Below, piece after piece: positions 7,115-12,783 of a DNA stretch of 12,783 nt. The stretch covers positions 1-12,783 of the forward strand of contig CAMYJN010000016.1 in assembly GCA_947258625.1 (NCBI GenBank). The letters run 5' to 3'. Positions within the stretch are counted from its first letter, which is position 1. Each line of letters begins with the position of its first letter. The position numbers and the translations under genes are program-made. The notes under the pieces are model-generated. The model did not search any database, was not told the origin of the DNA, and saw only the letters and a program-made list of their open reading frames with translations. This DNA is from an uncultured Polyangiaceae bacterium (GTDB lineage: Bacteria > Myxococcota_A > Polyangia > Polyangiales > Houyiibacteriaceae).

Positions 7115-8932
7115 GTGCCCGAACCTGATACTCTGGGATTTCCCGGGCAGATGTTACGCAAGCTGGAGAAGTACGAGGTGCTCGACGAGATCGGCCACGG
7201 TGGAATGGCTACGGTCTACCGGGCACGTGACAGCTCGCTCGACCGATTCGTCGCCCTCAAGGTGCTCCACCCGCATTTGCAGCGGACCAGCGAAGCGCGC
7301 GCCCGGTTTACTCGCGAAGCCAAAAGCGTCGCGAAGCTCCGACATCCGCACATCCTCGAGATCTACGACTACAGCGGCGAGGCCTCGGACGAGACATACA
7401 TCGCAGCGGAGTTGCTCACCGGCCCCACACTCAAGGACTTCGTCTTAAAGCAAAGGGAGCTGCCGGCAGAGATCGCGGCCTGCATCGCGCTTCAGCTCGC
7501 GGAGGCGCTTGGCGCTGCGCATGCCAAAGGCATCATTCACCGCGACGTCAAGCCCGAGAACGTACTCATTCACGAAGATCGCTGCGTGAAGCTCACCGAC
7601 TTCGGAATCGCGTACATGGTCGACGCGCATACGTTCACCGTCACCGGTCAGATCCTCGGTTCTCCGGGTCACATGGCGCCGGAGCAAGTAGAGGGCGGGA
7701 CCAGCGACGTCCGCAGCGACGTCTTTTCGCTGGGGACAGTCCTGTATTTCTGTGCGACCGGTCGACTGCCGTTCATCGGCCGCAACCCCCACCACCTGTT
7801 GAAGTTGTTGCTCGACGGCGAGTACCCCGACCCGCTTCGCCTCCGTCCATCGATTGGTGCAGAGCTCGCCCAAATCCTGAACAAGGCACTCTCCCGTGCG
7901 CCTGGCAACCGTTATCAAAGCGCCGATGAGATGGCCGACCGTTTGCGAGCCTTTCTGACCGAAATGGGCATCGATGATCCTGACGAGACGCTGGCCCGCT
8001 ATCTGGCGGAACCAAACGACGTCGCCAAGGAGCTCGAGCAGCACGCAGTTCAAAGGCTGCTCGTGCTCGGGGCCGCAGCCGCAAAATCGGGCCAGGTGTC
8101 GAAGGCGCAGGCTGCGCTGAGCCGCGTTCTGGCGCTCGACGACGGCAATGATCGCGCCCTCAAACTGCTGGGGAACCTGGGTCGCCGCCGCCGGGTGAAC
8201 CTGGTCATCGCGCTCGTCGCTGGGGTGCTCGTGCTTTCGCTTGCCGGGGTTGGGTACCTGAGCGCGCGACGCGCCGAAGGCTCGCTTCTGGAGACGGAGA
8301 CCCTTCCCGCAGCGGAGCGGGGCACGAGCGACACGCCGGACGAGACAGCCCAGGCGATCGAATCCGATCTACCGAGCCCCTCCGAAAACGAGCAAGCCAC
8401 GACGGATGAGAACAGCCAAGCAGACGAACGCACCATGCAACCGGCCCCAAACGGTCGACGTTGGGTGGTCTTCAAGCCGACGCCCCCGAATGTGTCGATC
8501 AGCGTCAACGGCAGTCCGCTCAAGCCGTACGGCCCCGATTTTCAGCGGGTCCGTCTCAAGGTCGGCAATCACACGTTTCGGTTCGTGGGTGCCGAAGGCT
8601 GCTGCGAAGAGCGCGTCATCCGCAAACGGATTCCGGCTGGGGCGCGCGACTTCGAGCTCTCGGTCAAGCTCCGCTACAAGCCCGCGAGGCTCTACCTCAA
8701 GGGGCCAGCGCCAGCGGACGCGACCGTCCGAATCACACTTCCCGGCAATCGCACCGTCACGGGACGCATTCGTGAGATCCTCAAGATCCCGATGAGGTCG
8801 CTTCAATCCTCCGCGCAGGTGCAGATCCGCGCGCCGGGCTATCGAACGTACAGGACGGTGGTGAAGCTTCGCGCCGGAGCGGATTTGACCGAGCACTCGT
8901 TCAAGCTTGAGAGGGAGGGCGAAACCCCGTAG
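7115..8932 (+). CDS. Transmembrane Ser/Thr protein kinase (PknB/Hanks type) with C-terminal PEGA-like region
   Basis: This 605-residue kinase carries all catalytic elements: glycine loop GHGGMATV (27-34), ATP-binding Lys49 in VALKVL, helix-C Glu68, catalytic loop HRDVKPEN (142-149), DFG (162-164), MAPE (187-190) and DVFSLG (202-207). It should therefore be active. Residues about 311-353 form a helical, TPR-like pair. A single transmembrane helix (361-383) follows a basic RRRR stop-transfer stretch, putting the kinase in the cytoplasm. Residues 384-447 are an acidic Ser/Thr/Pro linker. Residues about 448-520 and 521-600 are two beta-rich units of the PEGA type (VSISVNGSPL, LKVGNHTFRFVG and a Cys-Cys pair at 496-497), predicted periplasmic. 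The gene sits 15 bases after a propeller lipoprotein and 12 bases before a TPR protein, suggesting joint transcription. Substrates and ligand are unknown. Confidence 0.93.
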   Translation: MPEPDTLGFPGQMLRKLEKYEVLDEIGHGGMATVYRARDSSLDRFVALKVLHPHLQRTSEARARFTREAKSVAKLRHPHILEIYDYSGEASDETYIAAELLTGPTLKDFVLKQRELPAEIAACIALQLAEALGAAHAKGIIHRDVKPENVLIHEDRCVKLTDFGIAYMVDAHTFTVTGQILGSPGHMAPEQVEGGTSDVRSDVFSLGTVLYFCATGRLPFIGRNPHHLLKLLLDGEYPDPLRLRPSIGAELAQILNKALSRAPGNRYQSADEMADRLRAFLTEMGIDDPDETLARYLAEPNDVAKELEQHAVQRLLVLGAAAAKSGQVSKAQAALSRVLALDDGNDRALKLLGNLGRRRRVNLVIALVAGVLVLSLAGVGYLSARRAEGSLLETETLPAAERGTSDTPDETAQAIESDLPSPSENEQATTDENSQADERTMQPAPNGRRWVVFKPTPPNVSISVNGSPLKPYGPDFQRVRLKVGNHTFRFVGAEGCCEERVIRKRIPAGARDFELSVKLRYKPARLYLKGPAPADATVRITLPGNRTVTGRIREILKIPMRSLQSSAQVQIRAPGYRTYRTVVKLRAGADLTEHSFKLEREGETP

Positions 8933-8944
8933 AACCCGCCTAAG

Positions 8945-9859
8945 GTGATCCGGCGGCCCGCGCTTTCAGGTTTGATTTTCCTGTTGATGGGAGCGTTCGC
9001 GCTGCCCGTCGCGGCCGACGAGCTTTCGGACTTCGAGTCGGCCCGTCGCAGCTACGAGAAGCAAAGCTACGCAAGGGCGGCCAGGGGGCTCGAGTCTCTC
9101 GTCGGCGGCGTGGTCCCCCGTGCGGCGAACCCGGTGGTTCGCTTGGAAGCCCGAAAGTACTTGGGCGCAACCTACCTCTTCCTTGGAAAGAAGGACGCCG
9201 CCCGGGAGCAATTCCGGCTGCTACTAGGGGAGGATCCGGACTATGACATCGACCCTGTCGCGTTCCCCGAGGCGGTCGTACAGACCTTCCAAGAGGTCCA
9301 GAAAGAAGTCGGCGCGGAACGCGCCCGTCGCGCTGCCCTCGAGCTCGCCCGCAAGAAGCGGGAGCGTTCCGAAGAAGTCGAGGATCTGATTCGCCAGCAG
9401 CAGCGCATCGAGGCGCTCGAGAAGCTCGCATCCGAGCAGACGATCGAGAAGGTCAACTCCCGTTGGATTGCGGCCATCCCCTTTGGCGCCGGCCAGTTTC
9501 AAAACGAGAACCGCAAGCTCGGGATCATGTTTGCCACGACCGAAAGCGCGTTTCTTGCGGCCTCCATTGCGACGTTCATCGGCCACAATTCGCTCCGCGA
9601 CGAGAATCCGGGACCCAGCGAGATCGACCGAGCACGGCGGGTGGAGAAGGCCCTTCGCATCGGCAACTGGGTGAGCGTCGGCGCGCTCCTGAGCTTTGCA
9701 ATCGCCGGTGTTGTCGAGGCTGAAGTCCGCTTCAGGCCTGTGATTCGCAGCAGTAGACCCCGCGAACTGCCCGACGAGCTGAGAAGCCCCCAAAGCCGCG
9801 GGCCCCAGCTCAGACTGGAGATGGGGCTGACTGGCGGCAAATTGCGGGTCGATTTCTGA
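8945..9859 (+). CDS. Secreted TPR/coiled-coil protein with C-terminal membrane segments
   Basis: This 304-residue protein is not assignable to a function. A signal peptide (1-24, predicted cleavage after PVAA) precedes helices at about 28-95 that read as TPR-like (SARRSYEKQSYARAARGLE, then ARKYLGATYLFLGKKDAAREQFRLLL). Residues about 112-170 are a charged coiled coil rich in Arg, Glu and Gln. PFGAGQFQN (179-187) precedes two probable membrane helices (about 192-213 and 240-258), a layout reminiscent of the short C-terminal module of DUF5683-like proteins, though that resemblance is loose. The tail is basic and Pro-rich. The GTG start lies 12 bases after the kinase stop, so it is probably cotranscribed and may be an envelope partner or scaffold for the kinase; that role is inferred from position only. 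Only a weak AAGG lies at the start codon. Confidence 0.75.
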   Translation: MIRRPALSGLIFLLMGAFALPVAADELSDFESARRSYEKQSYARAARGLESLVGGVVPRAANPVVRLEARKYLGATYLFLGKKDAAREQFRLLLGEDPDYDIDPVAFPEAVVQTFQEVQKEVGAERARRAALELARKKRERSEEVEDLIRQQQRIEALEKLASEQTIEKVNSRWIAAIPFGAGQFQNENRKLGIMFATTESAFLAASIATFIGHNSLRDENPGPSEIDRARRVEKALRIGNWVSVGALLSFAIAGVVEAEVRFRPVIRSSRPRELPDELRSPQSRGPQLRLEMGLTGGKLRVDF

Positions 9860-10090
9860 ATTTGCGTGGATCGATGCCCATCAGGAGAGCTGGATCATTC
9901 TTGCTAATCGCGCCATGGATTCCCGCGCTCGCCGTCGACTGAATTTTTAGTCATTTCAAGGGCTTACGGCGCTATCCCAATTCGCGGAACACTTCGCTTG
10001 ACAGCAGGGCTTTCGCGCCTATCCTTCGCTCCCTTCGACGCGCGGGGAAGTTGCGCGCGCTCGGAGAATTGCACGCTTTTTCGGATAGTT
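9860..10090. other. Intergenic region before the str operon: weak hairpins and leader
   Basis: The 231 bases between the TPR gene and rpsL hold no credible coding sequence. A small hairpin at 9937-9952 (GACTGA pairing with a TTAGTC arm around a short AT loop) is too weak and lacks a following T-run, so I do not call it a terminator. The str promoter is at 9998-10025. Downstream, CGCGCG at 10039-10044 can pair with CGCGCG at 10054-10059 in the expected 5' untranslated leader of about 59 bases. No strong Shine-Dalgarno lies directly before the rpsL ATG. Confidence 0.5.
9998..10025 (+). promoter_or_regulatory. Sigma70-like promoter of the rpsL-rpsG-fusA (str) operon
   Basis: A perfect -35 hexamer TTGACA (9998-10003) is followed after 16 bases by TATCCT (10020-10025), 4 of 6 matches to the -10 consensus. 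The predicted transcription start is about 10032, leaving a leader of about 59 bases before rpsL. Its position upstream of a ribosomal protein operon supports the call. It is the best promoter I see in the window. Confidence 0.7.
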
Positions 10091-10489
10091 ATGCCCACGA
10101 TCAACCAGCTCGTCCGCAAGGGACGAAAACAGATCAAATCGAAAACGGATTCGCCGGCGCTTCAGCGTTGCCCGCAGAAGCGAGGTGTGTGCGTTCGCGT
10201 CTATACGACCACTCCGAAGAAGCCGAACTCCGCGCTTCGTAAGGTCGCCCGAGTTCGTCTCTCGAACGGTATCGAGGCGACGACTTACATTCCTGGCGAA
10301 GGACACAATCTTCAGGAGCACTCCGTCGTGCTCATTCGCGGTGGCCGCGTGAAAGATCTTCCCGGCGTTCGCTATCACGTCGTGCGTGGCACGCTCGATG
10401 CCACTGGGGCGGCAGGACCCTCCAACACCAACAAAGCAAATCGCGTCAACAAGCGATCCAAGTACGGCGTCAAGCGCCCGAAAGCCTGA
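10091..10489 (+). CDS. rpsL: 30S ribosomal protein S12
   Basis: S12 sits at the decoding centre of the small ribosomal subunit. The core is almost invariant: NQLVRKGR (5-12), [21 protein letters not shown] (27-47), [28 protein letters not shown] (69-96) and the terminal KYGVKRPKA. Lys43, where streptomycin-resistance changes commonly fall, and the Asp of VKDLPG (Asp89), the RimO methylthiolation site, are both present. The start is placed at the ATG before PTINQL, where S12 proteins begin; the same frame is open further upstream to 9998, but that stretch lies over the promoter. At 132 residues it is longer than the usual 123-125. The extra length is between TLDATG and KRSKYG (about 104-121), where it has about 8 more residues than E. 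coli S12, Asn/Gly/Ala-rich and basic. It heads the str operon, 13 bases before rpsG. Confidence 0.98.
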   Translation: MPTINQLVRKGRKQIKSKTDSPALQRCPQKRGVCVRVYTTTPKKPNSALRKVARVRLSNGIEATTYIPGEGHNLQEHSVVLIRGGRVKDLPGVRYHVVRGTLDATGAAGPSNTNKANRVNKRSKYGVKRPKA

Positions 10490-10502
10490 GCAAGTTTAAG
10501 TC

Positions 10503-10973
10503 ATGAGTCGTCGATTCAGCGCACCTAAAAGGCAAATCATCCCGGACGCCAAGTATGGCGACCAGCTCGTGGCGAAGTTCGTCAACTCACTGATGCTCGC
10601 AGGAAAACGGTCCACCGCCGAGAAGTGCTTGTACGGCGCCTTCGACATCATCGAAGAGCGTTACAAAGACGAGCCGCTCGACGTGTTCAAGAAAGCACTC
10701 GATGCGGTGAAGCCGCGCGTCGAGGTGAAGAGCCGTCGTGTCGGTGGTGCGACCTATCAGGTCCCCGTCGAGGTTCGTTCGGACCGTCGCAATGCGCTCG
10801 CAATGCGTTGGTTGGTTCAGTATTCGAGGGCACGCGGCGAGAAGTCCATGGAAGAACGTCTTGCGGCAGAGCTCATGGAAGCCTCGCAAGGGCGCGGAAA
10901 CGCCGTAAAAAAGCGGGAAGACACACACAAGATGGCCGACGCGAACAAGGCGTTTGCCCACTATCGTTGGTAG
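10503..10973 (+). CDS. rpsG: 30S ribosomal protein S7
   Basis: S7 nucleates assembly of the 30S head by binding the 3' major domain of 16S rRNA and lines the E site. The 156-residue length is standard. The sequence matches the family throughout: an N-terminal SRR arm, [23 protein letters not shown] (18-40), [24 protein letters not shown] (69-92), ALAMRWLV (98-105), [15 protein letters not shown] (113-127) and a C-terminal [20 protein letters not shown]. The ATG start is unambiguous. The rpsL-rpsG spacer is only 13 bases, so the S7-binding autoregulatory site that E. coli carries in its longer rpsL-rpsG intercistron is unlikely to be there. The unusually long spacer lies after this gene instead. 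Confidence 0.98.
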   Translation: MSRRFSAPKRQIIPDAKYGDQLVAKFVNSLMLAGKRSTAEKCLYGAFDIIEERYKDEPLDVFKKALDAVKPRVEVKSRRVGGATYQVPVEVRSDRRNALAMRWLVQYSRARGEKSMEERLAAELMEASQGRGNAVKKREDTHKMADANKAFAHYRW

Positions 10974-11207
10974 GAACTTTTTGGCGTCTGGGAAGGTCTA
11001 CGGAAACCCCTCGGACAAGGAGCAGCAGCTGAACTCATGACGACGCTGACATAGAGAGAGTCACCGGGAAGACCGCGGCTGTGCGCCGCAACCGATGTGC
11101 CTCTCGAAACCCTCTCTGAGTTGAAGAAGCCCGAGGGTGGCTTCTGGGTCGGAGGGGGTTTTGTATGTGAAGCGCCATAGTCAGAGGAGTCGAGCTCATA
11201 GAATCCA
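10974..11207 (+). promoter_or_regulatory. Long rpsG-fusA spacer with alternative pairing potential
   Basis: The 234-base spacer has no convincing gene. Besides the composite hairpin at 11107-11162 it contains a GCGGC/GCCGC stem-loop (11075-11079 with 11085-11089), AGAGAGAG (11053-11060) that could pair with CTCTCT at 11112-11117, and AAACCCCT (11004-11011) that could pair with the GGGGGTTT arm. Both options would compete with the hairpin. A five-codon frame, MTTLT, starts at 11037 but has no properly spaced Shine-Dalgarno. GAGGAG at 11184-11189 ends 18 bases before the fusA ATG, further than usual. No good sigma70 hexamers were seen. Confidence 0.35.
11107..11162 (+). terminator. Composite hairpin between rpsG and fusA: possible terminator or attenuator
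   Basis: AAACCCTCTCTGA (11107-11119) pairs along its full 13 bases with TCGGAGGGGGTTT (11149-11161), with two G-U wobbles. Inside it is a second stem, GAAGCC (11126-11131) with GGCTTC (11139-11144), around a 7-base loop. The outer stem ends in TTTT followed by GTATGT, a short U-tract for an intrinsic terminator. Full termination here would silence fusA, so partial read-through, attenuation or an RNA-processing role is more plausible. Pairings were worked out by eye without energy calculation. Confidence 0.5.
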
Positions 11208-12783
11208 ATGGCCAGAAAGTACGCACTCGATAAGACGCGCAACATCGGCATCATGGCCCACATCGATGCGGGCAAGACGACGACGACCGAGCGCATCCTC
11301 TATTACACCGGCGTCAACTACAAGATCGGCGAGGTGCACGACGGCGCTGCGACCATGGATTACATGGAGCAGGAGCAGGAGCGTGGCATCACCATCACGT
11401 CCGCTGCGACCACTTGTTTCTGGCGCCCTGGTTCGGGCCCTTTCGGCGGTGAGCAGTTTCGAATCAACATCATCGACACGCCCGGCCACGTCGACTTCAC
11501 CATCGAGGTCGAGCGTTCGCTCCGAGTGCTCGACGGCGCGGTTGCAGTGTTCGACGGCAAAGAGGGTGTCGAGCCGCAGTCGGAGACGGTCTGGCGCCAG
11601 GCCGACCGATATGGCGTTCCGCGCATTTGCTTCATCAACAAGATGGACAAAGCGGGGGCCGACTTTCCGAGCGCCTTTCAGTCGATCAAAGATCGCCTCA
11701 TCGCACCTGCAGTCGCGGTGCAGCTTCCGCTTGGCCAAGAGGCGGAGCTCGAAGGCGTGATCGACCTGGTCGCGATGAAGGCCAACCGCTTTAGCGACGA
11801 CAATCTCGGCGCCGAGTGGACCGTCGAAGAGATTCCCGCGGAGCACCGGGCCCAAGCGGACGAGGCCCGCGCGCTGCTCATCGAAGCGGTTTCCGAGGTC
11901 GATGACGCCCTGATGGAGCGCTTTCTCGAGGGCGACATCGATTTCTCAGAGGACGAGATTCTCCGGGCACTTCGTAAAGGCTGCTTGGAGCAGTCCATCG
12001 TTCCCGTGCTCACCGGCTCCGCCTTCAAGAACAAGGGCGTCCAACAGCTCATGGACGCCGTCGTCAATTTACTTCCGTCGCCACTCGAGGTTCAGGCCAT
12101 TCAGGGCGTGGACCCGAAGGACCCCGAGAAGGTGATGGTGCGCAAGGCCTCGGATGACGAGCCGTTCAGCGCCCTGGCATTCAAGATCGTCAACGATTCC
12201 TTCGTCGGTCAGCTCACGTTCTTCCGCGTCTACTCCGGCGTTCTCAAAGCAGGGTCCGGCGTCCTGAACTCGACCAAGGGCAAAAAAGAGCGCATCGGCC
12301 GCATCCTTCAGATGCACGCCAACAACCGCGAAGAGCTCAAAGAGATTCGCGCTGGCAATATCGCGGCCGCGGTCGGCCTCAAGACGGCGACGACGGGCGA
12401 TACGCTCTGCGCCGAGAATGCGCCGATCATTCTCGAGCGGATGGATTTCCCAGAGCCCGTCATTTCGGTCGCGATCGAACCCAGGACCAAGGCCGACCAG
12501 GATAAGCTCGGTGTGGGGCTCGGAAAGCTCGCTGCGGAAGACCCGAGCTTCCGCGCGCACACCGACGAGGAGTCGGGCCAGACCATCATCAGCGGCATGG
12601 GCGAGCTTCATTTGGAGATCATCGTCGACCGTCTGAAGCGTGAATTCCAAGTGGATTCCAATGTCGGCGCACCCCAGGTCGCGTACCGCGAGACGATCAC
12701 CAAGGACGTCGAAGCCGAGGGCCGCTACGTGAAGCAGAGTGGTGGCCGCGGCATGTTTGGCCACGTTTGGCTCAAGCTCGAGC
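11208..12783 (+). CDS. fusA: Elongation factor G (3' end beyond the window)
   Basis: EF-G is the GTPase that drives ribosomal translocation and, with RRF, recycling. The visible 525 residues, of about 690-700 in a full protein, cover the GTPase domain, domain II, domain III and the start of domain IV. GTP-binding motifs are G1 AHIDAGKT (17-24), G2 RGITIT (59-64), G3 DTPGH (90-94) and G4 NKMD (144-147). Later landmarks are [23 protein letters not shown] at the start of domain [15 protein letters not shown] in domain III and PQVAYRETI at the domain IV boundary. The ATG at 11208 is the first start after an in-frame TAG at 11199-11201, so the start is secure despite the distant Shine-Dalgarno. 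In the usual str order, tuf would be expected beyond the window. The sequence fits the canonical housekeeping EF-G. Confidence 0.97.
   Translation, partial: MARKYALDKTRNIGIMAHIDAGKTTTTERILYYTGVNYKIGEVHDGAATMDYMEQEQERGITITSAATTCFWRPGSGPFGGEQFRINIIDTPGHVDFTIEVERSLRVLDGAVAVFDGKEGVEPQSETVWRQADRYGVPRICFINKMDKAGADFPSAFQSIKDRLIAPAVAVQLPLGQEAELEGVIDLVAMKANRFSDDNLGAEWTVEEIPAEHRAQADEARALLIEAVSEVDDALMERFLEGDIDFSEDEILRALRKGCLEQSIVPVLTGSAFKNKGVQQLMDAVVNLLPSPLEVQAIQGVDPKDPEKVMVRKASDDEPFSALAFKIVNDSFVGQLTFFRVYSGVLKAGSGVLNSTKGKKERIGRILQMHANNREELKEIRAGNIAAAVGLKTATTGDTLCAENAPIILERMDFPEPVISVAIEPRTKADQDKLGVGLGKLAAEDPSFRAHTDEESGQTIISGMGELHLEIIVDRLKREFQVDSNVGAPQVAYRETITKDVEAEGRYVKQSGGRGMFGHVWLKLE

Noticed and set aside
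9937..9952. A terminator after the TPR gene
   Set aside because: The stem is about six base pairs, includes a G-U pair and AT-rich ends, and lacks a T-tract after it.
9998..10090. A 31-residue N-terminal extension of S12 from a TTG at 9998
   Set aside because: S12 proteins begin at the PTINQL-type sequence, and the TTG is the first half of the TTGACA promoter hexamer.
11037..11054. A five-codon leader peptide (MTTLT) in the rpsG-fusA spacer
   Set aside because: AAGGAG upstream is too far from the ATG, and short frames of this size occur by chance.
11196..12764. Long open frames on the minus strand opposite fusA (11196-11855 and 12069-12764)
   Set aside because: They mirror the strongly biased third positions of fusA and show no recognisable protein motifs.

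Overview
The window looks like an ordinary chromosomal segment of a high-GC Gram-negative bacterium, most likely a myxobacterium-like deltaproteobacterium (Myxococcota). The reasons are several predicted lipoproteins, a membrane-anchored Ser/Thr kinase with a PEGA-like C-terminal region next to a kelch-type lipoprotein and a TPR protein, and GTG starts on 7 of the 12 intact or window-cut genes. The phylum is inferred from gene style, not from a marker search.

Layout. Positions 1-1081 (minus strand) hold the 5' end of a DUF1254-type lipoprotein and a bile acid:sodium symporter family transporter. Positions 1181-4229 (plus strand) hold a compact, translationally coupled ABC-2 export operon: lipoprotein membrane-fusion protein, one ATPase and one permease. 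Positions 4379-5701 (minus strand) hold pabB, the chorismate-aminating subunit for folate synthesis. Overlapping its 3' end, in the convergent gap, is what appears to be a start-less, truncated remnant of a DUF924-family gene.

Positions 5750-9859 (plus strand) hold a tight three-gene cluster with gaps of 15 and 12 bases: a secreted lipoprotein whose sequence shows seven repeats about 45-48 residues apart (probable seven-bladed propeller), a transmembrane Ser/Thr kinase, and a secreted TPR/coiled-coil membrane protein. This is the best candidate for a little-described envelope-associated signalling module. Positions 9998-12783 hold the start of the str operon: a good sigma70-like promoter, rpsL, rpsG and the first 525 codons of fusA.

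The points most worth a second look are the propeller/kinase/TPR cluster, an S12 protein about eight residues longer than the E. coli form near its C-terminus, a 234-base rpsG-fusA gap containing a strong composite hairpin with possible competing pairings, and the DUF924 remnant. No phage, transposon, CRISPR or RNA gene was seen. Nothing here is clearly a new defence or mobile system.
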